Numbered from the stretch's first letter, positions 1 through 8,821 are shown. The stretch is DNA of 64,000 bases from Rhodococcus wratislaviensis (GCF_900455735.1 NZ_UAUI01000024.1:530501-594500), one strand, 5' to 3'. Notes: generated from the letters alone by a model not told the origin. A program made the numbers and translations.

Positions 1-1823
1 GTGTACCGGTTGATCAGCTGGATGTAGGCGAGGTACCGGGCCATCGCGTCGGCACCCTGCTGGGCGAACGCCGGGGGGAGCGGCGCGGCGAGCTGAGTCG
101 GCAGGTACTGGGTCATCAGCTGGGCGGCCATGGCCGGACCGCGCGGGTCGTGATCGAAGGTGTTGTCGAGTTCCGCCCGACCGCGTTCGGTGGCGTAGTC
201 GTAGAACTCGTACTGGAACGACGCCGGGTCGACGTAGGCGGTGGGCCCCAACCACTTCGAGTACACCGCGACCTTCGCCTCCGGGGTGCGCAGCACGTAG
301 ATGTGGGTGGGGGAGTTGTTCCAGTTGACCCCCTGCGGTGCGTGCTCGTTGGTGGCGAGGACGACGTGGTCGCGCCCGGCCGCGGCGTTGCTCCGCAGCA
401 GCGGCACGAGGTCGACGCGTTCGGCGTACGTCGCGAACAGGTCCCCGGCCATCCAGTTCCGGTCGCCGTGCCCGAGCGTCGCGAGCAGCGGCACCACGTC
501 GACGCTCGATGTGAGCTGCCCGCGCGGGGTGTCGGTGTCGCCGGTGAATCGCCCGGTCGGGTCGGCGACGATCAGCGGGATGTGGAAGGCCTCGTCGTAG
601 GCGGTGGACAGTTTGCCGGCGACGAATCCGTGCGCCCCGGCGTATTCGCCGTGATCGGAGGTCATGACGAAGACGGTGTTCGCCGCGACGTCTTCCGGCA
701 GCGAGTTGATCACCGTGCCGATGTGGTGATCGACCATCGACAGCACGTTGGTGTAACTGTCCAGGGCCCGCTCCCAGTACGTGTACGGCGCGAACGCGAT
801 GTGACGGTCGGGATCGGTGCCCTGACCGTAGGGCTGGAGGTAATAGTTTGACAGATTCTGGATGTCGTCGGTGACGCCGCCCCACACGAGGGCCTGGAAT
901 TCCCGCGCGAACACCTGGGTGCTCGGTTTCGACTGCAGTGCCTTTTCGGGTTCCCAGTTGGGCGGCACGGACGGATAACCCAGCCGCGGAGGGTCGCTCT
1001 CGCCGGTGGTCACCGACCAGGCCCGGGCGGGACTGAGCGGGGGAACGTTGTTCGCGTACAGCGACTGATACCGTTCCGCTTCCGTTCCGGCCCAGAAGAA
1101 CTGCTGGTCGTGGGGATTGACGAAGCTCGCTGTGAGGCAGAACGGGCCGTCGCCGGGTTTACGTGTCGACAACCACGCCGCGGCCTGGTCGGCGATGTGC
1201 CCGTCGAATTCGAATCCCTCACCGTTCAATCCGATGATGTCGGGCATGGTCAGTCCGTCGAACCCGTACTCCTCGAGATAGCCGGGGGCGAGTCCCGAGT
1301 CCTCGTCGGGGGACGGCGACAGATGCCACTTGCCGACGTACGGCGTGACGTAGCCCGCCTGCCGCAGCAGCTTGCCGTACGTCGGAAAGTCCCTGCCCAT
1401 CGCGGGCGACGGGACAGGGGATGCTCGATTACCGGTCCGCGTCTGCAGCATCCAGTTCTGCAATGGATACAGCCCGGTGACGAAACACGCACGGCCGGGG
1501 CTGCAGGCCACCCCGGCCGTGTAGTGCTGCGTGAACTTCACCCCGGGCGCCCATAGCGTGTAGAGGTTGGGCATGAACCGCTGCAGGAACTGGTCGGCAG
1601 TGGTGATTCCGGCCGGAAAGACCTGGGGAAACCGCATCTCGTCGACGACGATGAACACGATGTTGGGCTGCACGTAATTGCTGGGCTGACGCCGCAGCGG
1701 CTTCTCCGAGGCGTCCGCTCGACGATCGAACAGGCCCGACATCACGGTCACCCCGCCCGCCGCTGCCGCACCCGAGAGAAACGTTCGCCTGTCGATCCGG
1801 TGGCCGGCCTTCTCGTCGCTCAT
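1..1823 (-). CDS. Tat-exported sulfatase family hydrolase (3' end outside window)
   Basis: Reading leftward from ATG at 1823, an open frame runs off the left edge (over 600 residues visible). The N-terminus carries a twin-arginine motif (RRTFLSG, residues 12-18) followed by an Ala/Gly-rich stretch, so Tat export is likely. Residues 107-111 read C-S-P-G-R, the sulfatase CxPxR signature whose Cys becomes formylglycine in this family. An Asp near residue 61 (VVDEMR) and a later SDHGE motif fit the alkaline-phosphatase-superfamily metal site. GGAGGA lies just before the start. It is divergent from tgt. Substrate (aryl, alkyl or choline sulfate, or a phosphonate ester) cannot be told. Confidence 0.88.
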   Translation of the reverse strand, partial: MSDEKAGHRIDRRTFLSGAAAAGGVTVMSGLFDRRADASEKPLRRQPSNYVQPNIVFIVVDEMRFPQVFPAGITTADQFLQRFMPNLYTLWAPGVKFTQHYTAGVACSPGRACFVTGLYPLQNWMLQTRTGNRASPVPSPAMGRDFPTYGKLLRQAGYVTPYVGKWHLSPSPDEDSGLAPGYLEEYGFDGLTMPDIIGLNGEGFEFDGHIADQAAAWLSTRKPGDGPFCLTASFVNPHDQQFFWAGTEAERYQSLYANNVPPLSPARAWSVTTGESDPPRLGYPSVPPNWEPEKALQSKPSTQVFAREFQALVWGGVTDDIQNLSNYYLQPYGQGTDPDRHIAFAPYTYWERALDSYTNVLSMVDHHIGTVINSLPEDVAANTVFVMTSDHGEYAGAHGFVAGKLSTAYDEAFHIPLIVADPTGRFTGDTDTPRGQLTSSVDVVPLLATLGHGDRNWMAGDLFATYAERVDLVPLLRSNAAAGRDHVVLATNEHAPQGVNWNNSPTHIYVLRTPEAKVAVYSKWLGPTAYVDPASFQYEFYDYATERGRAELDNTFDHDPRGPAMAAQLMTQYLPTQLAAPLPPAFAQQGADAMARYLAYIQLINRY

Positions 1824-1917
1824 GGCGGTTCCTCCGGTCGAAGGGATGGGATCGTCTCACTCTCTGTACCCACTTTCGAACGAAGTAGTGATGTGTCGCC
1901 GGAAATGTCGCCCGTGA

Positions 1918-3174
1918 TTGGATACACCGGTGAATGCTGTAGTCCCGACCCCGCCCGATCCGTTCTTCACCGTCGGCACCCGACTCGACGGGCAGCTGGG
2001 CCGAACCGGAACCATTCACACCCCGCACGGCGACATCGCGACGCCGTCGTTCGTCGCCGTCGGCACCAAGGCCACCGTCAAGGCGGTGCTGCCGGAGAGC
2101 ATGAAGGAGCTGGGCGCGCAGTCGCTGCTCGCCAACGCGTACCACCTGTACCTGCAGCCCGGGCCGGACATCGTCGACGAGGCCGGAGGTCTGGGCAAGT
2201 TCATGAACTGGGACGGCCCGACGTTCACCGACAGCGGCGGATTCCAGGTCATGTCGCTAGGCGTGGGGTTCAAGAAGGTCCTCGCGATGGAAGCCGTCGG
2301 GGTGCGTTCCGACGACGTCATCGCGAAGGGCAAGGAACGCCTCGCGACCGTCGACGACGACGGGGTCACGTTCAAATCGCACCTGGACGGGTCGCGGCAC
2401 CGGTTCACGCCCGAGGTGTCGATGCAGATCCAGCACCAGCTCGGCGCCGACATCATGTTCGCGTTCGACGAGCTCACGACGCTGCTGAACACCCGCGGGT
2501 ACCAGGAGCAGTCGGTGGAGCGGACGCAGGCGTGGGCGGTGCGCTGCATCGCCGAGCACGAGAAGCTCACCGCGGAGCGTTCACATCGCCCGTACCAGGC
2601 GCTGTTCGGGGTCGTGCAGGGCGCGCAGTACGAGGACCTGCGGAGGCAGGCGTGCCGGGGGCTCGAGTCGATCACGGGGGAGAGTGGCCGCGGCTTCGAC
2701 GGGTACGGCATCGGCGGGGCACTCGAGAAGCAGAACCTGGGCACCATCGTCCGCTGGTGCAACGAGGAGCTTCCCGAGCACAAGCCGCGGCACATGCTCG
2801 GCATCAGCGAGCCGGACGACTTCTTCGTGGCCATCGAGAACGGCGCCGACACGTTCGACTGCGTGAACCCGTCTCGGGTCGCGCGCAACGCCGCGATCTA
2901 CCACCCGGACGGCCGGTTCAACATCAACACCAGTCGCTTCCGTCGTGATTTCACGCCCATCGACGAGAACTGCGATTGCTACACCTGTGCGAATTACACC
3001 AGCGCCTACATTCACCATTTGTTCAAGGCGAAGGAAATGCTGGCGTCCACGTTGTGCACCATCCACAACGAACGCTTCACCGTCCGGTTGGTCGATCAGA
3101 TCCGCGCCAGCATCGAAGGCGGCTACTTCGGCGAGTTCAAAGCCGACACCCTGGGCCGCTTCTACCGCACGTGA
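1918..3174 (+). CDS. tgt: tRNA-guanine (queuine) transglycosylase
   Basis: A full-length Tgt of about 418 residues. This enzyme exchanges guanine-34 of GUN-anticodon tRNAs for queuine or its precursor. Family landmarks are visible: TDSGGFQ (nucleophile/base region), GVVQGAQYEDLR, GYGIGG, the DCVNPSR segment, and a C-terminal zinc site CDCYTC followed by a histidine in IHH. The start is TTG at 1918 or GTG at 1930, with no strong ribosome site for either. The last codons and the stop lie inside a palindrome (3168-3213). It converges on a queuosine-precursor transporter and lies near gluQ, which supports a role in queuosine salvage. Confidence 0.95.
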   Translation: MDTPVNAVVPTPPDPFFTVGTRLDGQLGRTGTIHTPHGDIATPSFVAVGTKATVKAVLPESMKELGAQSLLANAYHLYLQPGPDIVDEAGGLGKFMNWDGPTFTDSGGFQVMSLGVGFKKVLAMEAVGVRSDDVIAKGKERLATVDDDGVTFKSHLDGSRHRFTPEVSMQIQHQLGADIMFAFDELTTLLNTRGYQEQSVERTQAWAVRCIAEHEKLTAERSHRPYQALFGVVQGAQYEDLRRQACRGLESITGESGRGFDGYGIGGALEKQNLGTIVRWCNEELPEHKPRHMLGISEPDDFFVAIENGADTFDCVNPSRVARNAAIYHPDGRFNINTSRFRRDFTPIDENCDCYTCANYTSAYIHHLFKAKEMLASTLCTIHNERFTVRLVDQIRASIEGGYFGEFKADTLGRFYRT

Positions 3175-3213
3175 GTGGGAAAGCGTCCTCGGGCACGCAT
3201 CCCCACTCACGTG
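3168..3213. repeat. GTGAGTGG-family palindrome at tgt 3' end
   Basis: CACGTGAGTGGG (3168-3179) is perfectly mirrored by CCCACTCACGTG (3202-3213), with a weaker inner GCGT/ACGC pairing. The TGA stop of tgt is part of the left arm. It lies between convergent tgt and the transporter. There is no T-run, so it is not a classical intrinsic terminator. Related palindromes occur near 41.1, 42.2, 49.9, 51.0 and 53.1 kb. Confidence 0.85.
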
Positions 3214-3219
3214 GGCGGG

Positions 3220-3948
3220 TCAGAGCTGGTAGGTGGGTTCGCGCTTCTTCACGTAGGCGATGACGCGGTACGTGATCGGCATGACCAGCACCTCCACGAG
3301 GGTCTTCCACAGGAAGCCGACGATCACGTAGTTGACGAAATCGCTCCACGTGCTGATGCCGATCGCGCCTGCGGCGATGGAGCAGAAGATCAGGGTGTCG
3401 GCGAACTCACCGACGATGGTGGAACCGATCAGCCGCGCCCACAGGTGCTTCTCCTTGGTGCGCTCCTTGATCAGGACCAGTGTCACCGAGTTCAGCATCT
3501 GCCCGACGAGGTACCCGGCCAGCCCGGCGAGCAGCAGTCGCGGGTAGACGCCGACGACGGACCGCAGCGCTTCCTGGTTCTCGTAGAAGTCGGCGGACGG
3601 CAGTTCGATGAGGAGCCAGAAGCAGAACGCGGCCAGGATCAGGGCGCCGAAGCCCAGGTAGATCGCGCGACGCGTCGACTTGAACCCGTACACCTCGCTG
3701 AGCACGTCGCCGAGAATGTAGGCCAGCGGGAACAGGAAGAAGCCGCCGTCGGTGATGATCGGCAGGATCTGCAGCGGCCCGACGGTCAGCGACGAATCGG
3801 CGAAGAATGCGACGCCCTTCGTCGCGCAGATATTCGAGATCAGCAGCGTCGCGGTGAAGAGGGCGACGAACGTGGGGTAGTACCCCCGGCTGACGTGCGC
3901 GAACGTCGCGTGGTCGTCTGGTTTGGTCTGCTGGTCTGAGGCTGTCAC
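3220..3948 (-). CDS. yhhQ: queuosine precursor transporter, YhhQ/VUT family
   Basis: About 242 residues with roughly six hydrophobic segments. Conserved features of the YhhQ (DUF165) family are visible, including ISNICATKG near the N-terminus, LGDVLSEVYGFKSTRRAI, and the C-terminal GEFADTLIF and LWKTLVEVLVMPITY blocks. The family imports queuine, preQ0 or preQ1 across the cytoplasmic membrane. I prefer GTG at 3948. The frame could extend to TTG at 3960, but that adds little. It faces tgt tail to tail, so the transporter and the enzyme using its cargo are neighbours. Confidence 0.9.
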   Translation of the reverse strand: MTASDQQTKPDDHATFAHVSRGYYPTFVALFTATLLISNICATKGVAFFADSSLTVGPLQILPIITDGGFFLFPLAYILGDVLSEVYGFKSTRRAIYLGFGALILAAFCFWLLIELPSADFYENQEALRSVVGVYPRLLLAGLAGYLVGQMLNSVTLVLIKERTKEKHLWARLIGSTIVGEFADTLIFCSIAAGAIGISTWSDFVNYVIVGFLWKTLVEVLVMPITYRVIAYVKKREPTYQL

Positions 3949-3992
3949 GCCGCAATCCAAGCACCTGCACGGGGAAGGGCGCGAATCAGGAA

Positions 3993-4045
3993 CGGGTGAA
4001 CGTACCTTTTGTCCGATCTGACGCGACGAAAGGTACGTTCACCCG
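3993..4045. repeat. 17-bp inverted repeat, GTGAACGTACC type
   Basis: CGGGTGAACGTACCTTT (3993-4009) is perfectly mirrored at 4029-4045 around a 19-nt loop. It lies between the 5' end of yhhQ and the 3' end of the RDD gene. It shares its GGGTGA-CGT-CCTTT core with the palindrome at 4787-4836, so it probably belongs to a second dispersed palindrome type. It may end transcription of the RDD gene. Confidence 0.8.
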
Positions 4046-4066
4046 CACGATAGGAGGTGGCTCGGA

Positions 4067-4690
4067 CTAGCCCTGGACGACCCGCGTGCCGCCGGCCAGT
4101 TCGTCGTGCTTGCCCTGCTTGGTGGGGCTGCCGTTGATTGTCACGCCGATGACGACGGCGGCGACGACGCCGACCAGTCCGAACAGGAACCCGAGGAGCG
4201 GAAACCCGCCGAGCGCGGAGAGGACGTAGAAGCCGTTCCTGGTCAGCGACTGTTGCTGGGTGGGGCGTCCGCCGTTCGGACCCTCGACGCGCAGGCCAAG
4301 AATCTGCTTGCCCAGGGTCTGCCCCCTCGTCGTCTCGAGGAACACGAAGTAGCCGACGGCGGCGGCCGCGGTGAGGATCGCGCCGAGGACGCTGCCCAGG
4401 AAATTGCCCAGCACCAGCGCGAGAACGGTGCTGACCACAGCCATCGGGATGCCGACGATCAGGCCGTCGATCACCCGTGCGCCCAGGCGGGGAAGAAGTT
4501 CACCGGGGCGGGACGGGTCGAACCCGAAGTCCGGCTGGGCGAACGGCTGGGTGCCGAACGGCTGCGCCGAATCGAACTGCGGCGGTGCGCCGAACTGCTG
4601 TCCGTACTGCTGCTGCCCCGCCCCGTTGTGGTGCGGTTGCCCGCCGAACGGCTGTTGTCCCTGGCCTGGATCGAATCCACCGGTAGTCAT
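4067..4690 (-). CDS. RDD-family membrane protein with Gln/Gly-rich N-terminus
   Basis: A 207-residue protein. Residues 1-60 are low-complexity, rich in Gln, Gly, Phe and Pro (repeated QPF, QFG). From about residue 62 comes an RDD domain (RLGARVIDGLIVGIPMAVV, then TRGQTLGKQILGLRVEGPNGG) with three to four membrane segments. RDD proteins are small membrane proteins of mostly unknown function; some are linked to ion exchange. It begins MTTGG like the next upstream gene (4849-5841), suggesting a related set of membrane proteins with disordered cytoplasmic tails. Exact function unknown. Confidence 0.82.
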   Translation of the reverse strand: MTTGGFDPGQGQQPFGGQPHHNGAGQQQYGQQFGAPPQFDSAQPFGTQPFAQPDFGFDPSRPGELLPRLGARVIDGLIVGIPMAVVSTVLALVLGNFLGSVLGAILTAAAAVGYFVFLETTRGQTLGKQILGLRVEGPNGGRPTQQQSLTRNGFYVLSALGGFPLLGFLFGLVGVVAAVVIGVTINGSPTKQGKHDELAGGTRVVQG

Positions 4691-4786
4691 GTGTTCCCCC
4701 TCGAATCTCGAGTCCTGAATGTCTCGGATGACGCCTGAGCACCTTACGCAAGGGGTGGGAGTGACTCGAGTGACGGGAGTAGCAAA

Positions 4787-4836
4787 ACGGGTGAGCGTCC
4801 TTTCCGTCCCGAGGGACGGAAAGGACGCTCACCCGT
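4787..4836. repeat. 24-bp near-perfect palindrome
   Basis: Arms 4787-4810 and 4813-4836 are perfect reverse complements of 24 bp with only GA between them. The core reads GGGTGAGCGTCCTTT. It stands directly downstream of the membrane gene 4849-5841 (minus) and upstream of the RDD gene. It is the strongest hairpin in the window and related to that at 3993-4045. Terminator activity for the minus-strand gene is plausible, but no U-tract follows. Confidence 0.85.
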
Positions 4837-4848
4837 GGGAGCGAGCAG

Positions 4849-5841
4849 TCAGGCCGCGACGTAACGGCCGGTGAGCACGCGGTACGCGTAGGTCGACGCG
4901 ATGATCGTGATCGGGATCGAGACGAGAAGTCCGACGCCGCAGAGGATTGCACCGACGATGTTGATGCCGACGAGAGCGAGGGCCAGCAGCAGCACCGGGC
5001 CGACGTTCTGCGAGATCACGCGGAAACTCGACTTGATGCCGGTGATTGCGTCCTCGTTCTGATCGATGACGAACTGCAGCGTCCACCAGGTCAGGAAGAT
5101 GACGATGAGGCCGGGGATGATGAGCAGGACGAAACCGATGGTGGCGGCCACACCGATGATCACGCTGGCGATGATGATCGCCGCGACGTTGGTGAACTGG
5201 AAGAACGAACCGAACGCCGGCTTGTTCCCGTCCACCTCGTGCAGTGCGCCCCGCACGAGAGCCGCATTGATCAGATAGCCGACGATGGTCGTGACGATCG
5301 TGCCGATGATGCGCCACACCGAGAACGCCGCGCTCATGTCGGACGACGTGCTGAAGCCGCCGAAGACGAGGTTCAGCACCACCTGGATGATGGCAGCGAT
5401 CAGCAGGATGCCGATCCAGATGAGCGCGTTGTCCTTGAACTTGTTCCAGCCGTAGCCGATCGCGTCGCCCACGGAGAACTGCCCCGGCGTCTGCCCGGGC
5501 GTGCCGTAATCCGACATCGGAGGGGGCGGCGGATATCCGCCCGGCGGCGGTCCCTGCGGCGGCGGCGGGTAATTGCCCTGCGGCGGCGGGTAATTTCCGC
5601 CGGGCGGCGGCGGGTAATTACCGGGGGGCGGTGGATAGTTTCCGCCGGGCGGAGGCGGGTAGTTTCCGCCGGGCGGCGGTGGCGGATATCCGCCGGGCGG
5701 CGGTCCCTGCGGCGGCGGCGGGTAATTCCCCGGGGGCGGCGGATAACCACCGGGCGGCGGTGGAGGATTGCCCTGCGGGGGGTATCCGCCCTGGTCACCA
5801 CCTTCAGGTTTGTCGTTAGGGTCGTGTCCACCAGTCGTCAT
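4849..5841 (-). CDS. polytopic membrane protein with Pro/Gly/Tyr repeat N-terminus
   Basis: A 330-residue protein. Residues 1 to about 115 are made of PPPPGGYPPPP and PPPGNY repeats, giving a long disordered tail. From about residue 125 (FSVGDAIGYGWNKFKDNALIWIGILL) there are five to six membrane segments similar in layout to small integral membrane proteins of the DUF975/glycerophosphodiester-phosphodiesterase-membrane-domain type. No catalytic motif is seen. The neighbouring RDD and DUF4190 proteins also carry low-complexity tails, so the three may form a membrane-associated group. Function unknown. Confidence 0.72.
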   Translation of the reverse strand: MTTGGHDPNDKPEGGDQGGYPPQGNPPPPPGGYPPPPGNYPPPPQGPPPGGYPPPPPGGNYPPPPGGNYPPPPGNYPPPPGGNYPPPQGNYPPPPQGPPPGGYPPPPPMSDYGTPGQTPGQFSVGDAIGYGWNKFKDNALIWIGILLIAAIIQVVLNLVFGGFSTSSDMSAAFSVWRIIGTIVTTIVGYLINAALVRGALHEVDGNKPAFGSFFQFTNVAAIIIASVIIGVAATIGFVLLIIPGLIVIFLTWWTLQFVIDQNEDAITGIKSSFRVISQNVGPVLLLALALVGINIVGAILCGVGLLVSIPITIIASTYAYRVLTGRYVAA

Positions 5842-5970
5842 GTGATCCCCTCAGCAAGAGTTGAATGCTCGCGCGTGACAGTGCGAATAAACACTACGTG
5901 GACAATCCTTTACTCGCCTCCCTTTGGTCTGCTTCTTCTCCTGCGGTTTTGATGCTTTACGCTGGTTATC

Positions 5971-6618
5971 GTGACTAATTCTGGGGGATCGGACGATTCG
6001 AATCCGTACAACGGGCAAACACCACCCACTTACGGTGAGGTTCCCGGCTTGCCGCGCGACGGATACGGGGTCGACGAATCCGGTTATCCCACCTATTCGG
6101 CGCCCACCGAGAAGTACCCCGACTATCAGCAGCCGGGCGCGTACGGGACTTCTCCGAATCCGTATGCCGCGCCCAATCAGAATCAGTACGGCGGCGACCA
6201 GTACGGGGCTCCGAACCAGCAGTACGGGACGCCGAACCCGTATGCCGCCCCGAATCAGTACAGCGCCCCCAACCAGTACGGCGGCGCACCCAATCAGTAC
6301 GGGGCTTCGGGCCAATACGGCGGTCCCGCCCCGCAGTACGGCCCACCGAACCCGTACGGCGCGCCCTACCAGCGGCCGCTGGGGACGAACGGTCTCGCGA
6401 TCGCGTCGCTGATCACGTCGATCGTCGGCGGATGCTTCTACGGCCTCGGCTCCATCGTCGGCATCATCCTCGGCATCATTGCCCTGGGCCAGATCAAGCA
6501 GTCCGGGCAGGAGGGCCGGGGACTCGCGATCGCCGGAATCGCCATCGGCGGTGCCTACGTCGTCGGCTGGATCCTGTTCTTCCTGATCATGGTGATTGCG
6601 GCGGCGTCGGGAGCCTGA
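5971..6618 (+). CDS. DUF4190 membrane protein with Asn/Gln/Tyr-rich N-terminus
   Basis: 215 residues from GTG 5971. About 130 residues of PNPYAAPNQ/QYGG-like repeats precede a DUF4190 domain: GTNGLAIASLITSIVGG, a Gly-rich hairpin of two membrane helices around residues 140-205, with GIILGIIALGQIKQSGQEGRGLAIAGIAIGG between them. Proteins of this type are common in actinobacteria without an assigned role. It is divergent from the Pro-rich membrane protein. Its last 32 bases overlap the 3' end of gluQ on the other strand. Confidence 0.8.
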   Translation: MTNSGGSDDSNPYNGQTPPTYGEVPGLPRDGYGVDESGYPTYSAPTEKYPDYQQPGAYGTSPNPYAAPNQNQYGGDQYGAPNQQYGTPNPYAAPNQYSAPNQYGGAPNQYGASGQYGGPAPQYGPPNPYGAPYQRPLGTNGLAIASLITSIVGGCFYGLGSIVGIILGIIALGQIKQSGQEGRGLAIAGIAIGGAYVVGWILFFLIMVIAAASGA

Positions 6619-7543
6619 CCACCCACGGTTCGCGGTGCAGGCGGGCGGGGTCGAACCGGTCGAGGAGTGTCCCGAGATCCACGACCTCACCCGGTTCCGC
6701 GAGCCGGAGTGACGTCGCCAGCACCCCGAGGACGTCGCTCGGGGTGCGTCCCAACGCTTTCTGGTCGGCGAGGGTGACGGCGCCGTCGCGTTTCGCGAGC
6801 CGGTTGCCGTCCTCGTTGAGCGCGAGGGCCACGTGCGCGTAGGTGGGGGCGGTCAACCCGAGCAGCCCCGCGAGGTAGGCCTGGCGGGGCGCGGACGAGA
6901 GCAGGTCGTCGCCGCGCACCACCTGATCGATTCCCTGGGCGGCGTCGTCGACGACCACCGCGAGGTTGTAGGCGGGTGTTCCGTCGCCGCGCCGCAGCAC
7001 GAGATCGTCCACCATGCCGGAATAACTGCCGTGCAGGATGTCGTCGATGGTGAACGACGTGACGCCGGCGCGCAGACGCAGCGCGGGTGGTCGTCCGCCG
7101 GCGAGCCGGTCTGCGCGTTCGTCCGGTGTCAGGTTGCGGCAGGTTCCCGGGTACGCGCCCTGCGGCGCGTGCGGCGCCGACGCGGCTTTCAGGATTTCTC
7201 TTCTCGTGCAGAAGCACTCGTACGTGAGGCCGGCGGCGTGGAGTTCGGCGATGGCGGCGTCGTACCGCGACAGTCGGTGCGACTGCGACACGACGTCGCC
7301 GTCCCAGTCGAGGCCGAGTTCCGCGAGGTCCGCCAGTTGCCGGTCCCGGGCGCCCTCGCGGACGCGGTCGAGGTCTTCGACGCGCAGGAGGAACTTCCGG
7401 CCGGTGGACCGGGCGAACAGCCACGCCAGCACGGCGGTCCGCAGGTTGCCGAGGTGCAGGTCGCCGGAGGGGCTGGGCGCGAACCGTCCCGCGCCCTCCG
7501 CCCGAGGTGACAGCGGTTCACTCTGACGAGACGGGTGTGACAT
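6587..7543 (-). CDS. gluQ: glutamyl-queuosine tRNA(Asp) synthetase (GluQRS)
   Basis: 318 residues, the length of a GluRS catalytic core without an anticodon-binding domain, as in E. coli YadB. The class I HIGH motif appears as HLGN (residues 30-33) after APSPSG, and the KMSKS-like loop as LAKRDG. A zinc-site pattern C-x-C ... Y-x3-C is present (ECFCTRRE then YPGTCR). GluQRS attaches glutamate to queuosine-34 of tRNA-Asp, so it only makes sense where queuosine is present, matching tgt and yhhQ upstream. It lies 11 bases after a TetR gene on the same strand and overlaps the DUF4190 gene by 32 bases. Confidence 0.93.
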   Translation of the reverse strand: MSHPSRQSEPLSPRAEGAGRFAPSPSGDLHLGNLRTAVLAWLFARSTGRKFLLRVEDLDRVREGARDRQLADLAELGLDWDGDVVSQSHRLSRYDAAIAELHAAGLTYECFCTRREILKAASAPHAPQGAYPGTCRNLTPDERADRLAGGRPPALRLRAGVTSFTIDDILHGSYSGMVDDLVLRRGDGTPAYNLAVVVDDAAQGIDQVVRGDDLLSSAPRQAYLAGLLGLTAPTYAHVALALNEDGNRLAKRDGAVTLADQKALGRTPSDVLGVLATSLRLAEPGEVVDLGTLLDRFDPARLHREPWVVRLPTPPQSP

Positions 7544-7554
7544 CGGCCGAGGGG

Positions 7555-8163
7555 TCAGCTGGCGAGTTCGATCGACGACGACACGACGTCGGCACCCTGC
7601 AGAATCATGCCGATCTGGGTGTCGAGGGCGTGCTCGAGGTACTCGGGCGGGTACAGCGCCGGACTGCCGATCGCATCGAGGGCGAGGCCGTCGACGGTGG
7701 CGAGGAGAAGCGCCGCACGGGTTTCCGCCTCCGGGGTGCCGATCCCGATGAGCACGGCGGACAGTCCGGTGCGGATGGTGAACAGGGTCTTGCGCCGGAT
7801 CTCGGCGAGCGACGGGGAGGTGGCGGCCCGGACGGCGAATGCCGCCATGACATGCGCCTCCCGCGACCGCGCCTCGTCGAGCGGCAGCAACTGGGACATC
7901 GCGGCGAACAGGGCCCGGGCGGGATCGCCGCCGCGCTCGATCTCCGACAGTCGGGTGAGCAGTGTGTCGACGAGGGTTCGCAGGGCGAACGCGAACATCT
8001 CGTCCTTCGTGGAGAAGTGGTGCTGCACGGCTCCGATGGACACACCCGCCCTCTTGGCGACCTCGCGCACGCTGGCGCCCTCGAGACCCGACTCGGCCGC
8101 GACGTCGAACAGGGCTGCGGCCAGGCGTTCGGGGCTGGTGGACGAGTATCGGCGTTCGCGCAT
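7555..8163 (-). CDS. TetR-family transcriptional regulator
   Basis: 202 residues from ATG 8163. The open frame extends to TTG 8193, but that start would lie inside the probable operator, so ATG 8163 is preferred. The N-terminal HTH is clear (ERLAAALFDVAAESGLEGASVREVAKRAGVSIGAVQHHFSTKDEMF). The remaining helices form a ligand domain with no telling motif. It is immediately upstream of gluQ (11-base gap), so they may be cotranscribed, although TetR control of a housekeeping tRNA enzyme would be unusual. Target unknown. Confidence 0.88.
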   Translation of the reverse strand: MRERRYSSTSPERLAAALFDVAAESGLEGASVREVAKRAGVSIGAVQHHFSTKDEMFAFALRTLVDTLLTRLSEIERGGDPARALFAAMSQLLPLDEARSREAHVMAAFAVRAATSPSLAEIRRKTLFTIRTGLSAVLIGIGTPEAETRAALLLATVDGLALDAIGSPALYPPEYLEHALDTQIGMILQGADVVSSSIELAS

Positions 8164-8182
8164 GCCTCGAACATTACTGACG

Positions 8183-8195
8183 TATTGAATCAATA
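8183..8195. promoter_or_regulatory. candidate TetR autoregulatory operator
   Basis: TATTGAATCAATA is a perfect 13-bp palindrome 20 bases before the preferred TetR start (8163). It is flanked by TGACG on the left and CGTCA on the right (with two extra bases), extending the dyad. The placement suits autorepression. Confidence 0.6.
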
Positions 8196-8242
8196 CATGC
8201 GTCAGGTGTCCGTGTTGCAGCGAGTGGCGGGTGTGACTTCGG

Positions 8243-8821
8243 TTATCGGCGGACGTACGTCAGGAAGATCATCCCGCTCTCGAAGGCACGGCTCGCGGCC
8301 AGCCGGAACCGCTGAGGGCCGAGTTCGCCGTCGAACAGCGGAATGCCGGTGCCGATCGCCACGGGGTTGAGCTTGATCCGGAGCTCGTCGATCTCGGGTT
8401 GCACCGCGGCGGCGAGCTTGCCGCCGCCGCACAGCCAGATGTCCTTGCCGTCCTCCCGCTTGAGTTCGCGCACCTTCTCGATCGGATCGCCCGAGACGAT
8501 CTCGACGTCCGGGTCGGGCGACTCGGTGATCGTGGTCGAGAAGACGTACTGCCGCAGATGCGCGTACGGGCTGGTCACGCCGAGGTCGAGGCCGGGCTGG
8601 TAACTGGCACGGCCCATGAGCAGTGTGTCGAAATGTTTGTTGGGGGCATCGATTCCCAGCGGTGCCCGCATGTGGGTGGGGACCGTCTCGGGGTACTCGG
8701 CGATCATCACGGGCATGTGATCGCCCTCGATCTCGAAGATGGTGCCGGTGGGGTCCGAGCCGTCGGCGCCGGCGATGAATCCGTCGATGGTGGCGGCGGC
8801 GTAGTAGACGAGCTTTCGCAT
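8243..8821 (-). CDS. dihydrofolate reductase / RibD C-terminal-like protein
   Basis: 192 residues from ATG 8821. The start MRKLVYYAAATIDGFIAG is typical of the DHFR-like (RibD C-terminal) family, followed by a LLMGRASY motif and a Gly-rich IWLCGGGKLAAA nucleotide-binding loop. The C-terminus GIPLFDG...RAFESGMIFLTYVRR is also family-like. Such proteins are NADPH-binding reductases of mostly unknown substrate. It is divergent from a TetR gene at 8904, probably its regulator. Confidence 0.85.
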   Translation of the reverse strand: MRKLVYYAAATIDGFIAGADGSDPTGTIFEIEGDHMPVMIAEYPETVPTHMRAPLGIDAPNKHFDTLLMGRASYQPGLDLGVTSPYAHLRQYVFSTTITESPDPDVEIVSGDPIEKVRELKREDGKDIWLCGGGKLAAAVQPEIDELRIKLNPVAIGTGIPLFDGELGPQRFRLAASRAFESGMIFLTYVRR

